A stretch of 64,000 nt of DNA from RCIO01 sp965232405 (GCA_965232405.1 OZ246966.1:434001-498000); one strand, 5' to 3'. Positions 8,448 to 17,128 are shown, counted from the stretch's first letter. Program-made: numbers and translations. The notes: generated by a model not told the origin, from the sequence alone.

Positions 8448-9023
8448 CTACATCCCCTCCGCACCGCGGCTCATGGCGGCAACGCCCGTTCTGCAGACTT
8501 CAACCAGCCCCAGCGGTTTCATGATCGCAATGAACTGTTCGATCTTCGACACGCGGCCCGTGATCTCAAAGATGAAGTGTTCGGTATTGGCGTCAATCAC
8601 GCTGGCGCGGAATGCGTCGGCCAGCCGCAGCGCCTCAACCCTGTTGTCGCCCGTGCCGCTCACTTTCACCAGCGCAAGCTCGCGTTCCAGCGGCCGGTCG
8701 TGACCCCGCTCATGCGACAGCACGGTCAGGTCGACGACCCGGTGCACCGGTACGATGCGCTCCAGCTGATTGCGGATCTGCTCCAGCACATGCGGCGTCC
8801 CGCGCGTGGAAATGGTGATGCGCGAGAGGTGCTTTTCGTGCTCCGTCTCCGACACCGTCAGGCTGTCGATGTTGTAGCCGCGCCCTGAAAACAGGCCGAT
8901 GACTCGCGCCAGCACGCCCGGCTCGTTGTCCACGAGAACCGACAATGTGCGGCTTTCCGGAACCTCGGTGTCCTTGGCAATGAAATAGGCCGACCCCGTC
9001 GGCTGAAGGTGCTGGGCGTTCAT
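8448..9023 (-). CDS. ilvH: Acetolactate synthase small (regulatory) subunit
   Basis: A 191-residue protein, typical of IlvH. An ACT domain begins RTLSVLVDNEPGVLARVIGLFSGRGYNIDS (about residues 25-55), the site of valine feedback in characterised homologues. It continues with RITISTRG, QLERIVPVHRVVDL and a C-terminal ACT-like half with ITGRVSKIEQFI. It activates the catalytic subunit encoded just upstream (gap 55 bp) and confers valine sensitivity. The two genes share the attenuator at 10926-11034. Confidence 0.95.
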   Translation of the reverse strand: MNAQHLQPTGSAYFIAKDTEVPESRTLSVLVDNEPGVLARVIGLFSGRGYNIDSLTVSETEHEKHLSRITISTRGTPHVLEQIRNQLERIVPVHRVVDLTVLSHERGHDRPLERELALVKVSGTGDNRVEALRLADAFRASVIDANTEHFIFEITGRVSKIEQFIAIMKPLGLVEVCRTGVAAMSRGAEGM

Positions 9024-9078
9024 CGATGAATCACTTTCTTGGAAATCGCGGACAAGTCATTGAATTCCCGCTTGATCA

Positions 9079-10863
9079 CTAGACCAGCTCCCTGCCCTTG
9101 GCGTCGATCGCGTTGGCAACCGCCTCGTCCGTCGCCTCGTCGGGCAGCAGCATTTCATTGTGTGCCTTGCCGGACGGGATCATCGGGAAGCAGTTTGCGA
9201 GATTGGCCACGCGACAGTCGAAGATGACCGGCTTCTTCACGTCGATCATTTCGGCGATCGCGTCGTCCAGCTTGCCCGGCTTGTCGCAGCGAATGCCGTG
9301 CCCGCCATATGCCTCCGCCAGCTTGACGAAGTCCGGCAGTGCCTCTGTGTAGGAATGCGACAGGCGGTTTCCGTGCAGCAATTGCTGCCACTGGCGCACC
9401 ATGCCCATATACTGGTTGTTGAGGATGAAGATCTTGATCGGCGCATGGTGCTGCACCGCTGCCGACATCTCCTGAATGGTCATCAGAACCGAAGCGTCGC
9501 CGGCAATGTCGATCACCAGCGCATCGGGATGCGCGATCTGCACGCCCAGCGCGGCTGGCAGGCCGTAGCCCATCGTGCCAAGGCCGCCGGATGTCATCCA
9601 GCGGTTCGGTTCTTCGAAGCCATAATGCTGAGCGGCCCACATCTGGTGCTGGCCAACCTCGGTGGTGATGTAGGTGTTGCGGTCCTTGGTCGCCTCATAG
9701 AGCCGCTGGATCGCATATTGCGGCATGATGACGTCGTCCGACGGCCGGTAGGAGAACGAGTCGCGTGCACGCCACGCGTCGATCTGTTCCCACCAGGGCG
9801 CGAGCGCTGACTTGTCGGCCTTCGCGCTGGCCCTCCACAGGCGCACCATGTCTTCCAGCACGCGCCCGACATCGCCGATGATCGGCACGTCTGCGCGCAC
9901 ATTCTTGTTGATCGACGACGGGTCGATATCGATGTGGATCTTCTTCGAACCCGGCGAAAACGCGTCGAGCCGGCCCGTGATGCGGTCGTCGAAACGTGCG
10001 CCAATGCACACCATCAGGTCGCAATCATGCATGGCCATGTTGGCTTCGTAGCTGCCATGCATGCCCAGCATGCCGAGCCAGTTCTTGCCGGAAGCCGGAT
10101 AGGTGCCGAGACCCATCAGTGTGGACGTGATCGGGAACCCGGTGAGGTCGACCAGCTCGCGCAGCAGGTGCGAGGCTTCCGGTCCGGAATTCACCACGCC
10201 GCCGCCCGTATAGAGAACCGGGCGCTTGGCGGCGCTCATCAGCGCAATCGCTTCCTTGATGCGCTCCATGTCGCCCTGCACCTTGGGCTGGTAGCTCGTG
10301 CGCGGTGCGGTCTGCGGCGAAACATAGGTGCCGGTGGCAAACTGCACATCCTTCGGAATATCGACGACGACGGGCCCCGGACGCCCGGTCGAAGCGACAT
10401 GGAACGCTTCATGGATCGTCGCAGCCAGGTCGTTGACGTCCTTCACCAGCCAGTTGTGCTTGGTGCAGGGCCGCGTGATGCCCACCGTGTCGCATTCCTG
10501 GAACCCGTCGGAGCCGATCAGCGTCGTCGGCACCTGGCCGGTAATGCAGACCAGCGGGATGGAGTCCATCAGCGCATCCTGCAGTGGCGTCACCGCATTG
10601 GTTGCGCCGGGTCCGGATGTGACGAGCATGACACCGGGTTTGCCGGTAGACCGCGCATAACCTTCGGCTGCGTGCCCTGCCCCCTGCTCATGGCGCACCA
10701 ATATGTGCTGCACCTCTTCCTGCTGGAACAGTTCGTCATAGATTGGCAGCACCGCGCCACCTGGATAGCCGAAAACATGTTCCGCGCCATTGTCCCTCAG
10801 CGCGCGCACGACGATCTCCGCACCCGTCATCTGGTGGTCTTCGTCGTCCCTGCCATTGCTCAT
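9079..10863 (-). CDS. ilvI: Acetolactate synthase large (catalytic) subunit
   Basis: A 594-residue ThDP enzyme catalysing the first common step of valine, leucine and isoleucine synthesis (pyruvate to acetolactate; pyruvate plus 2-oxobutyrate to acetohydroxybutyrate). Motifs: VFGYPGGAVLPIYDEL, the catalytic Glu region LVRHEQGAGHAAEGYAR, FAD-domain segments, and the ThDP/Mg motif GDASVLMTIQEM followed by LNNQYMGMVRQWQ. The start chosen is the ATG of MSNGRDDEDHQM, which gives the normal N-terminus; an in-frame ATG 33 codons upstream overlaps the attenuator region. It is the first structural gene after the ilv leader. Confidence 0.95.
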   Translation of the reverse strand: MSNGRDDEDHQMTGAEIVVRALRDNGAEHVFGYPGGAVLPIYDELFQQEEVQHILVRHEQGAGHAAEGYARSTGKPGVMLVTSGPGATNAVTPLQDALMDSIPLVCITGQVPTTLIGSDGFQECDTVGITRPCTKHNWLVKDVNDLAATIHEAFHVASTGRPGPVVVDIPKDVQFATGTYVSPQTAPRTSYQPKVQGDMERIKEAIALMSAAKRPVLYTGGGVVNSGPEASHLLRELVDLTGFPITSTLMGLGTYPASGKNWLGMLGMHGSYEANMAMHDCDLMVCIGARFDDRITGRLDAFSPGSKKIHIDIDPSSINKNVRADVPIIGDVGRVLEDMVRLWRASAKADKSALAPWWEQIDAWRARDSFSYRPSDDVIMPQYAIQRLYEATKDRNTYITTEVGQHQMWAAQHYGFEEPNRWMTSGGLGTMGYGLPAALGVQIAHPDALVIDIAGDASVLMTIQEMSAAVQHHAPIKIFILNNQYMGMVRQWQQLLHGNRLSHSYTEALPDFVKLAEAYGGHGIRCDKPGKLDDAIAEMIDVKKPVIFDCRVANLANCFPMIPSGKAHNEMLLPDEATDEAVANAIDAKGRELV

Positions 10864-10925
10864 CGTACTCGTCCTGTTTTGTCGCGCGTCCCGCGCTGGC
10901 TGTCGTCTAGTCCGGTTTTGGACAA

Positions 10926-10949
10926 TAAAAAAGGCCCCCGAGGGAGCCT
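10926..10949 (-). terminator. Intrinsic terminator of the ilvIH attenuator
   Basis: Read on the minus strand, aggctcc, a four-base loop (ctcg) and ggggcct form a GC-rich stem followed directly by a run of six Ts. It lies between the ilv leader peptide and the ilvI start. It is a textbook Rho-independent terminator placed to stop transcription before the structural genes. Confidence 0.85.
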
Positions 10950-10954
10950 GTGTT

Positions 10955-11003
10955 GCGCGCATGGTGCTTTCGCCCGGCGGTTACACCGCCTTGCCCATGC
11001 GCG
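10955..11003 (-). promoter_or_regulatory. ilv leader RNA stem-loops overlapping the end of the leader peptide
   Basis: A 9-bp perfect stem (ccatgcgcg at 10995-11003 with cgcgcatgg at 10956-10964) encloses a second perfect 6-bp hairpin (ggcggt/accgcc, 10976-10990) that covers the leader stop codon. Because the arms overlap the last leader codons, ribosome position must decide which of them can form. The exact antiterminator partner of the terminator arm was not evident by eye. Confidence 0.6.
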
Positions 11004-11034
11004 TTCCTACTACGAGAATGATCGTCTGTCTCAT
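10981..11034 (-). CDS. ilv leader peptide (attenuation), MRQTIILVVGTRMGKAV
   Basis: A 17-codon frame reading MRQTIILVVGTRMGKAV and then TAA. Five consecutive codons are Ile-Ile-Leu-Val-Val, exactly the amino acids made by the downstream acetolactate synthase pathway. It lies between a sigma70-like promoter and an intrinsic terminator, upstream of ilvI. This is the classic design of transcription attenuation by ribosome stalling. No Shine-Dalgarno sequence precedes the ATG, and the predicted transcription start falls at or within a few bases of it, so translation is probably (nearly) leaderless, as described for the rhizobial trpL leader. Confidence 0.82.
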   Translation of the reverse strand: MRQTIILVVGTRMGKAV

Positions 11035-11042
11035 GGGCGCGA

Positions 11043-11072
11043 ACAATAGAGGCGAAGTTGCAGCAAAGTCAA
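11043..11072 (-). promoter_or_regulatory. Promoter of the ilv leader/ilvIH transcript
   Basis: On the minus strand TTGACT (11072-11067) and TATTGT (11048-11043) are separated by 18 bp, a good match to a housekeeping promoter. Only eight bases separate the -10 hexamer from the leader ATG at 11034. This places the transcription start at or very near the start codon. Confidence 0.65.
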
Positions 11073-11125
11073 CGCAGCTTGCGCGGGGTCAGAATCGGGC
11101 TGCGAAACGCCTGTCGGCCCTTGAA

Positions 11126-11139
11126 TTAACCTCTGTTAA
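11126..11139. promoter_or_regulatory. Palindrome TTAAC-CTCT-GTTAA, possible operator
   Basis: A perfect 5-bp inverted repeat with a 4-bp spacer, in the region between the divergent ilv leader and the HerA-like gene. It resembles a CtrA half-site pair (TTAA...TTAA), but the spacing between TTAA units is six rather than seven bases. The regulator is therefore unknown. Confidence 0.3.
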
Positions 11140-11213
11140 ACCAAGCCCGCACACCCGCCCTTAACCCTCATCGGCGACACTGTGATCAGGTGGGGTCACA
11201 GGGACAGATCGAT

Positions 11214-13025
11214 ATGTATGTGGAAAGGGGCTCGGTTAATCCCGAGGCCACCAATCAGGAACGTCGCGCAGATGCGCAAACGGCCGAGCGCATTCTCGGA
11301 CACGTTGTGCATTGCGATGGTGCGCGCGCCACGATTGCCGCCTTTGCCACGGATGCCAATGGCATCACGACCGACCTGTGGTCCGTCGGACGCATGATTT
11401 CCATCAATCTCGAAGAGGTCCGCACGGTCGGCCTTGTCTATTCGATCAACCGTCCGGGCCATGCCTGGAGCCAGAGTGGCGAAAACGCCGTCGAGGTCAG
11501 CGTCGAGTTGATCGGCGAGGTGCGCGACATCGACGGCAAGCCCGTCTTCGACCGCGGCATCACCATGTATCCGCAGATCGGCGCGCCGGCGCACCGCATT
11601 CGTGGCCGCGACCTGCAGGCGATCTACGATCTTGGCGGCAAGCGCACGATCCAGGTCGGAAACCTGTCGCAGGATGAGAGCATCGGCGCCTCCGTGGCAA
11701 TCGACGACACGCTCAGCCGCCACTTCGCGGTGGTTGGCACCACCGGCGTCGGCAAATCGACCGCCGTTTCGCTGCTGGTCCGCAAGGCGATCGCCGCCCG
11801 GCCGGATTTGCGCATGCTGATCCTCGACCCGCACAACGAATTTGCCGCGACCTTCCCCGACAAGTCGATCCGCATCGATTCCGACACGCTCGACCTGCCG
11901 TTCTGGTTATTCCGGCTTGAAGAGTTCATCGAAGTTCTGTTCCGCGGGCGCGAGGCCAATGCGGAAGAAGTCGAACTCCTGCGCAACCTGATACCGCAAG
12001 CCAAGCAGATGTTCCGCGGCGGTGGCCAGCAGGTTCAGCTCAAGCGCAGCCGCGAGACGGGCGCGATCACCGCCGACACGCCGGTTCCCTACCGGATGAC
12101 CGATCTGATTCACCTGATCGGCGATCGCATGGGACTGCTGGACAGCAAGAGTGACCGTCCGGCCTACAAGGCGCTTCGCAATCGCCTGGAATCGGCGATG
12201 AACGATCCGCGCTACCGGTTTATGTTTAATTCGCGTCTCTATGAGGACACGATCGAGGAAACGATCGGCAACATCTTCCGCGTTCCCCACAATGGACGCC
12301 CGATCACCTGTCTCGAAATGGCCGGCATGCCGGCCGAAGTGGTGAACTCGGTCTGCTCCGTCGTTGCGCGGCTGGCGTTCGACCTCGCATTGTGGAGCGG
12401 TGGCAAGCTGAAGCTGCTGGTGCTATGCGAGGAAGCGCACCGATATATGCCCGCAGACTCGCGGCTGGGTTTCGCCCCCACCCGCCATGCCCTGTCGCGC
12501 ATTGCCAAGGAAGGCCGCAAATATGGCTGCTATCTTGGCGTGGTGACGCAGCGGCCGGGCGAACTCGATCCGACAATCCTTTCGCAATGCTCGACGGTCT
12601 TCGCCATGCGGCTTGCCAATGAGCGCGACCAGGAAATCATCCGTTCAGCAATCGCCGACTCCTCCGCCTCGACGCTTTCGTTCCTTTCATCGATGGGACA
12701 GCGCGAAGCAATTGCCTTCGGCGAAGGCGTTGCTACCACCATGCGCATGAAGTTCGAGAAGCTGTCCGGCTCCATGATCCCCGGCTCGGCAACAAAATCC
12801 GGATCTTTGGGCGAACCCACGGACCGCGATGGCGACGTCGATCTGGGCGATCTTGTCGACAGGCTGCGCAATCTTCCCAAGCAGGCCGAGGACGATGAAC
12901 TCTTCGGACCTTCCTCGCTGCTGCGCCGCCGCCTCAATGACGGCTATCGTCGCGACGAGTTCGAAAGCAACGACAGCATGGGGAGCGTCTATGGCAGGCG
13001 CTCTTACGACAATCCCCCACGCTGA
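11214..13025 (+). CDS. HerA-like DUF87 hexameric ATPase
   Basis: A 603-residue ATPase of the HerA/FtsK superfamily. The N-terminal beta-barrel (HAS-barrel-like, about residues 20-130) is followed by Walker A VGTTGVGKSTAVSLL near residue 175 and Walker B LLVLCEEAHRYMP near residue 400. VTQRPGELDPTILSQCSTVFAMRL follows as sensor region. HerA proteins are DNA translocases that act with NurA-type nucleases in end resection or in antiviral systems. No NurA, SIR2 or other nuclease gene is adjacent. The start at 11214 has an AGGGA site about ten bases upstream; a GTG eight codons earlier lacks one. The C-terminal 100 residues are Arg/Asp-rich and look disordered. Confidence 0.85.
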   Translation: MYVERGSVNPEATNQERRADAQTAERILGHVVHCDGARATIAAFATDANGITTDLWSVGRMISINLEEVRTVGLVYSINRPGHAWSQSGENAVEVSVELIGEVRDIDGKPVFDRGITMYPQIGAPAHRIRGRDLQAIYDLGGKRTIQVGNLSQDESIGASVAIDDTLSRHFAVVGTTGVGKSTAVSLLVRKAIAARPDLRMLILDPHNEFAATFPDKSIRIDSDTLDLPFWLFRLEEFIEVLFRGREANAEEVELLRNLIPQAKQMFRGGGQQVQLKRSRETGAITADTPVPYRMTDLIHLIGDRMGLLDSKSDRPAYKALRNRLESAMNDPRYRFMFNSRLYEDTIEETIGNIFRVPHNGRPITCLEMAGMPAEVVNSVCSVVARLAFDLALWSGGKLKLLVLCEEAHRYMPADSRLGFAPTRHALSRIAKEGRKYGCYLGVVTQRPGELDPTILSQCSTVFAMRLANERDQEIIRSAIADSSASTLSFLSSMGQREAIAFGEGVATTMRMKFEKLSGSMIPGSATKSGSLGEPTDRDGDVDLGDLVDRLRNLPKQAEDDELFGPSSLLRRRLNDGYRRDEFESNDSMGSVYGRRSYDNPPR

Positions 13026-13128
13026 CCCTGCAGTAGCGTAAGCGGACATTCTCCAGACGCAGTCGGCTTGCATTGAATGCAGCCGTTCCTATCCTCACGC
13101 CATTTCATGATTCCCGCCTTCGGGCAGC

Positions 13129-13764
13129 ATGGCGCGAAAGGACTGGCCTGTGGAGGGAGATCCGGCCCCTGACCGGGATGATCCGTCCGTATTGAAAGAG
13201 ACGGAACCCGACGCGTCCGCGCCGCCGCGCGCACGGTCCGGTTGGTTCCTGACTGCGTTTTCAGTTGCATTCGGGCTTGCGGTTGCCGCTGCTGCGGTGT
13301 TGCGATCCGACATCCTCTCCCAGCCACGGCAAGAGAACTTCGACACGTGGCCGCTTTCGGCTGCGACCATCGCGTTGATCTCAGCCTGCTGGATCGCAGG
13401 CTTCATCCATCTTCTGCGTCTGGTGCTGACCTCCGGTTCGGCATCGCGGCCGGTATGGTCTGCTGGTCAGTCCTGGCTGATCGCTTTCGCGCTGGGCCCG
13501 CTTCTGGTCGCGCTCCTGTTTTCCGGCGCCGAGATCGCCCGGTCGCAGGCCCTGTGGATGATCGTCTATTTGGCAATTGCCGGCATTGTCGTCGTCCTGG
13601 TCTATGCGCGAGCGCGCGTCAGACTGTTCGCCGAGCGGCTGCTGGTCTCGTTCTTCCTGTGGCTGGCAATTCTGTTCGCGCTCACCTTCTGGCGCGATCC
13701 GGTCAGCGACCAACTGGCCCTGCTCATGTTCAGGATGTTGAAACTGGCGGGACTTCTCACTTGA
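13129..13764 (+). CDS. Polytopic membrane protein of unknown function
   Basis: A 211-residue protein with a charged N-terminal tail (about 38 residues, rich in Asp, Pro and Arg). About five hydrophobic segments follow: WFLTAFSVAFGLAVAAAAVL, a segment near residues 75-100, LIAFALGPLLVALLF, MIVYLAIAGIVVVLVYA, and a last one around LVSFFLWLAILFAL. I do not recognise the family. It follows the HerA-like gene on the same strand after about 100 bp and is convergent with the GGDEF gene. It could be a small transporter-like or envelope protein; nothing in the sequence decides. Confidence 0.6.
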   Translation: MARKDWPVEGDPAPDRDDPSVLKETEPDASAPPRARSGWFLTAFSVAFGLAVAAAAVLRSDILSQPRQENFDTWPLSAATIALISACWIAGFIHLLRLVLTSGSASRPVWSAGQSWLIAFALGPLLVALLFSGAEIARSQALWMIVYLAIAGIVVVLVYARARVRLFAERLLVSFFLWLAILFALTFWRDPVSDQLALLMFRMLKLAGLLT

Positions 13765-13816
13765 AGGAACGGATCAGGGCACAACCACGCCCCTTGCAGG
13801 CCGCCATAACAAGGTC

Positions 13817-14611
13817 CTACGCGCAGACGCGGTTCCGGCCCTGCCGCTTGGCCTGGTAAAGCTGCTTGTCGGCACGCTTGTAGAATTCGTCGGCCGTTTC
13901 CTTGCCGTCCCACACCGCTAGGCCGATGCTGGTGGTTACCTTCAGGCGCACATTGCTGGAGGTTGTCACCGTCAGCATCGAGATTGACTTGCGGATGCGT
14001 TCCGCCAGCTTGATCAGCGGTTCGTCGGCCATATTCGGCGCAACGATGGCAAATTCCTCGCCGCCGAGCCGGGCGACAACATCGTGGAAGCGGGTCATGT
14101 CGCGCAGGCAGTTGGCGACATCTTTCAGCACGCGGTCGCCTACATCGTGGCCGTGCGTGTCGTTGACCTGCTTGAAGTGATCGAGGTCGAGCACCATCAG
14201 CCCGACCGGTTTGTCCACCCGGCGGAACTCATCCAGATATTCGCGCAGCGCATCGTCGAAATAGCGCCGGTTCTGCATGCCGGTCAGTCCGTCCGTCAGC
14301 GCGGCCTGCTCCAGCGTCTCCGATCGCGCGCTGAGCGATTCCGTCATTTCGCGCAGCTTGTGCTCTTCGCGGGCCTGCGTGCGGATCAGCGGGTAGATCA
14401 GGAAAATGCCGAAGAACAGCGCGGTGCCCAGAAGCACGCCGCTGCCGAACATCAGCTTCGATACATAGGCGAAGGTCTCAAAACCGTCGGGAACGAAGAA
14501 CAGGTCGCCGGGCGACAGGATGATGCCATACGCATAAACAGTCAGAAGGCCCGCACCGAGGATGAGGGCCATGAACACAAAGAACGCCGATTCTGACTTA
14601 TGAAATCGCAT
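13817..14611 (-). CDS. Membrane-bound diguanylate cyclase (GGDEF)
   Basis: A 264-residue protein. Two N-terminal membrane segments (FFVFMALILGAGLLTVYAYG and LMFGSGVLLGTALFFGIFLI) enclose a short periplasmic loop. A coiled-coil-like linker (EEHKLREMTESLSARSETLEQ) then leads into a complete GGDEF domain: LTDGLTGMQNRRYFD, LDLDHFKQVNDTHGHDVGD and the active-site signature RLGGEEFAIV. It should make cyclic di-GMP from GTP. No EAL domain is present. The ATG at 14611 is preferred over an upstream GTG because a GGGGA ribosome site precedes it. Confidence 0.9.
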   Translation of the reverse strand: MRFHKSESAFFVFMALILGAGLLTVYAYGIILSPGDLFFVPDGFETFAYVSKLMFGSGVLLGTALFFGIFLIYPLIRTQAREEHKLREMTESLSARSETLEQAALTDGLTGMQNRRYFDDALREYLDEFRRVDKPVGLMVLDLDHFKQVNDTHGHDVGDRVLKDVANCLRDMTRFHDVVARLGGEEFAIVAPNMADEPLIKLAERIRKSISMLTVTTSSNVRLKVTTSIGLAVWDGKETADEFYKRADKQLYQAKRQGRNRVCA

Positions 14612-14747
14612 GTGTCCCCGCGATTGAAGTCCCGCGTCGATCAATGCCACACAGTGGACTTACGTGAGGTTAATTCCGGCTCGAAATTCGGAAATTTACG
14701 CAAGGTAATTTCGGGCCCCGAATGGCCGGCAACCGACAACCGTCGAA

Positions 14748-15644
14748 CTAGAGCGAAAACGCGCTGGAATCGTTGATTTTCAGCCATTCCGGCCCGGTCT
14801 GGTTGCGAAACCATGTGGACTGGCGCTTGGCATATTGGCGCGTTGCAATGCGCGCCCTCTCCACCGTTTCCTCACGGGTCGCGCGATTTTCGATTAACGC
14901 CGTTATCTCGCGCACGCCGATCGCCTTCATCGCCGGCTTGGACGGATCGAGAGCAAGGGCGTTGAGCGCCTTCACCTCGTCGAGGGCACCAGCGTCCAGC
15001 ATTGCGTCAAATCGCGCCGCAATGCGCCGGTCGAGTTCGTCTCGATCCGGTTCGATCACGATCTTGGTCGCACTCCGGGTATCGACAATCGGCACACCGC
15101 GCTCCGCCTGCCACTCAAGGATCGACCGGCCGGAGGCATCCAGCACTTCCAGCGCACGCACGATGCGCTGCCCGTCGCCAGGCTTCAGCCGCATCGCGAC
15201 TTCGGGGTCTTCGCGCAAAAGCAGATTGTAGAGCTTGCTCGCTCCCTCTTCGCCGAGCCGGTAGCGCCAGCGCTCGCGGATCGATTGCGGAACATCCGGC
15301 ATTTCCGACAGCCCCTCCACAAGCGCCTTGAAATAGAGGCCAGTGCCGCCACAGAAAATCGGCCGCTTCGACCCGAACTCGCCGCCGGCCTCGAGCGCCT
15401 CGACATCGCGCAGCCATTGCCCAGTCGAATAGTCGACCGACGGGTGCACATGACCGTAGAGCCGGTGCGGGGCGGCGGCCAGCTCTTCAACGTCAGGCCG
15501 CGCCGTCAGCTTCTCCAACACGGAATAGACCTGCATGGAATCGGTGTTGACGATGACGCCGCCTGTCTCGCGCGCCAGCCGAAGCGCCAGCGCCGACTTG
15601 CCGCTGGCAGTCGGTCCGGCTATCAGGATCGCGTTTTTCAGCAT
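14748..15644 (-). CDS. miaA: tRNA dimethylallyltransferase MiaA
   Basis: A 298-residue protein that adds a dimethylallyl group to A37 of tRNAs reading UNN codons. The P-loop AGPTASGKSALALRLA is at residues 9-24, followed by VNTDSMQVY, HRLYGHVHP, GGTGLYFKALVEGL, GDGQRIVRALEV and FRNQTGPEW near the C-terminus, all MiaA marks. The start at MLKNAILIAGP is fixed by the P-loop position; longer open reading upstream is a shadow of serB. It is divergent from serB with only 30 bp between starts. Confidence 0.95.
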   Translation of the reverse strand: MLKNAILIAGPTASGKSALALRLARETGGVIVNTDSMQVYSVLEKLTARPDVEELAAAPHRLYGHVHPSVDYSTGQWLRDVEALEAGGEFGSKRPIFCGGTGLYFKALVEGLSEMPDVPQSIRERWRYRLGEEGASKLYNLLLREDPEVAMRLKPGDGQRIVRALEVLDASGRSILEWQAERGVPIVDTRSATKIVIEPDRDELDRRIAARFDAMLDAGALDEVKALNALALDPSKPAMKAIGVREITALIENRATREETVERARIATRQYAKRQSTWFRNQTGPEWLKINDSSAFSL

Positions 15645-15674
15645 CCCGATCGTCTCATCGCTTCCGGCAGATCC

Positions 15675-16562
15675 ATGCCACTTGTCGCCACGCTCATTTC
15701 CAATCCGGCCAGGCCGGCACTCGCCAGCGCGCTCGCCGACAAGGCGAGGGCAGCGCTTGGCGCCCAGCATATAGGCTGGCTGGCGCCCGATGTCGCCTGC
15801 GACCTCGAATTGCCGGACGGTCTGGATGACGCAGAGGCCAAAGAACTGCTTGCGGCGGTGCTTGCCGATGAGCCGGTCGATTTCGCCATCCAGAACGCCG
15901 AAGGTCGGCGCAAGAAGCTGCTGATCGCCGACATGGATTCCACTATGATCGATCAGGAATGCATCGACGAGCTGGGCGACGAAATTGGCCTGAAAGCCCG
16001 CATCGCTGCAATCACGGCGCGCGCCATGAATGGCGAGATTGAATTCGAGCCGGCGCTGCGCGAGCGCGTCGCACTCCTTGTTGGGCTGGACGAAGCGGTG
16101 ATCGACCGCGTGGTGGAAAACCGCATCACACTGGCCGCCGGCGGCCGCCAGCTTGTCGCCACCATGAACCGCGACGGCGCGCTGACCGCGCTCGTTTCCG
16201 GCGGCTTCGACGCTTTCACCGGACGCGTCGCCGCAAAGCTGGGCTTTGGCGAACACCGCGCCAACAGGCTGCTGATCGAGAACGGCAGGCTGAACGGCAA
16301 GGTTGCCGAACCCATTCTGGGCAGCGACGCCAAGGTTGCGGCATTACGCGAGTTCTGCGCCCGCCTCGCCATCCCGCTGTCTGACGCCATCGCCGTCGGC
16401 GACGGCGCAAATGACCTCGCAATGCTGAAACAGGCCGGCTCCGGCGTTGCCCTGCACGCCAAGCCGTCGGTTGCTGAGGCCGCCGACATTCGCATCGACC
16501 ATGGCGACCTCACCGCCCTGCTTTACCTCCAGGGGTACCGCCGCGAAGAGCTTGCGCAATGA
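15675..16562 (+). CDS. serB: Phosphoserine phosphatase SerB
   Basis: A 295-residue HAD-superfamily phosphatase for the last step of serine synthesis. The N-terminal 75 residues are an ACT-like or variable domain. The catalytic domain carries DMDSTMIDQECIDELGDEIG (nucleophile and acid Asp), LVSGGFDAFTGRVA, a Lys region near GSDAKVAAL, and VGDGANDLAMLKQAGSGVALHAKP (HAD motif IV). The gene overlaps the following acetyltransferase gene by four bases. Confidence 0.95.
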   Translation: MPLVATLISNPARPALASALADKARAALGAQHIGWLAPDVACDLELPDGLDDAEAKELLAAVLADEPVDFAIQNAEGRRKKLLIADMDSTMIDQECIDELGDEIGLKARIAAITARAMNGEIEFEPALRERVALLVGLDEAVIDRVVENRITLAAGGRQLVATMNRDGALTALVSGGFDAFTGRVAAKLGFGEHRANRLLIENGRLNGKVAEPILGSDAKVAALREFCARLAIPLSDAIAVGDGANDLAMLKQAGSGVALHAKPSVAEAADIRIDHGDLTALLYLQGYRREELAQ

Positions 16563-17128
16563 AACCGCTTCAAACCGAGCGGCTGGTCATCCGCAACTGG
16601 GAAGAGCGCGACCGCCCTGTCTACCACCTGATCAATTCTGACGAGCAGGTGATGGCCCATTACCCGTTTCGCAGAACGCTGGCGGAATCGAACGAGCTGT
16701 TCGACACTTGGAAGCGTGAAATCGCCGAAACGGGGTTGGGCGGCTTCGCGCTCGAACTGGCCGCCACAGGGGAATGCATCGGCTATTGCGGTCTCAAGTT
16801 CCCGCGGGTCGAACCGATCCTGCCGGCCGATACTGTCGAGATCGGCTGGCGTCTTGTTCCCGACCACTGGGGCAACGGCTATGTGACCGAGGCCGCGTTC
16901 CGCCTGTTCGATTACGGGTTCGAGACGGCCGGCCTGCCGGAGATCGTGTCGTTCGCGGTCGCTCACAATCACCGCTCCACGGCCGTGATGGAACGGCTCG
17001 GCATGCGCCGCGACGAGACGGGCGATTTCGATCATCCACGCGTGCCTGATACCCACCCCCACCTGAAACGCCACATCCTCTTCCGGCTCTCGGCAGGCGA
17101 ATGGAGCGCAAGAAAAAAGGCGGTTTGA
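16559..17128 (+). CDS. GNAT family N-acetyltransferase (RimJ/RimL-like)
   Basis: A 189-residue GNAT protein. It begins MKPLQTERLVIRNWEERD, the RimJ/RimL pattern, and has the acetyl-CoA binding stretch VEIGWRLVPDHWGNGYVTEA and AHNHRSTAVMERLGMRRDE. It transfers acetyl groups, often to ribosomal protein N-termini or small molecules; the substrate is not determinable. The ATG overlaps the serB stop (ATGA), so the two are probably co-translated. The tail (SARKKAV) is basic. Confidence 0.85.
   Translation: MKPLQTERLVIRNWEERDRPVYHLINSDEQVMAHYPFRRTLAESNELFDTWKREIAETGLGGFALELAATGECIGYCGLKFPRVEPILPADTVEIGWRLVPDHWGNGYVTEAAFRLFDYGFETAGLPEIVSFAVAHNHRSTAVMERLGMRRDETGDFDHPRVPDTHPHLKRHILFRLSAGEWSARKKAV

Noticed and set aside
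11126..11139. CtrA binding site upstream of the HerA-like gene
   Set aside because: The TTAA units are spaced by six rather than the seven bases of the consensus, so I list it only as a palindrome.
15645..16256. N-terminal extension of MiaA
   Set aside because: It is antisense to serB; the P-loop position fixes the start at 15644.
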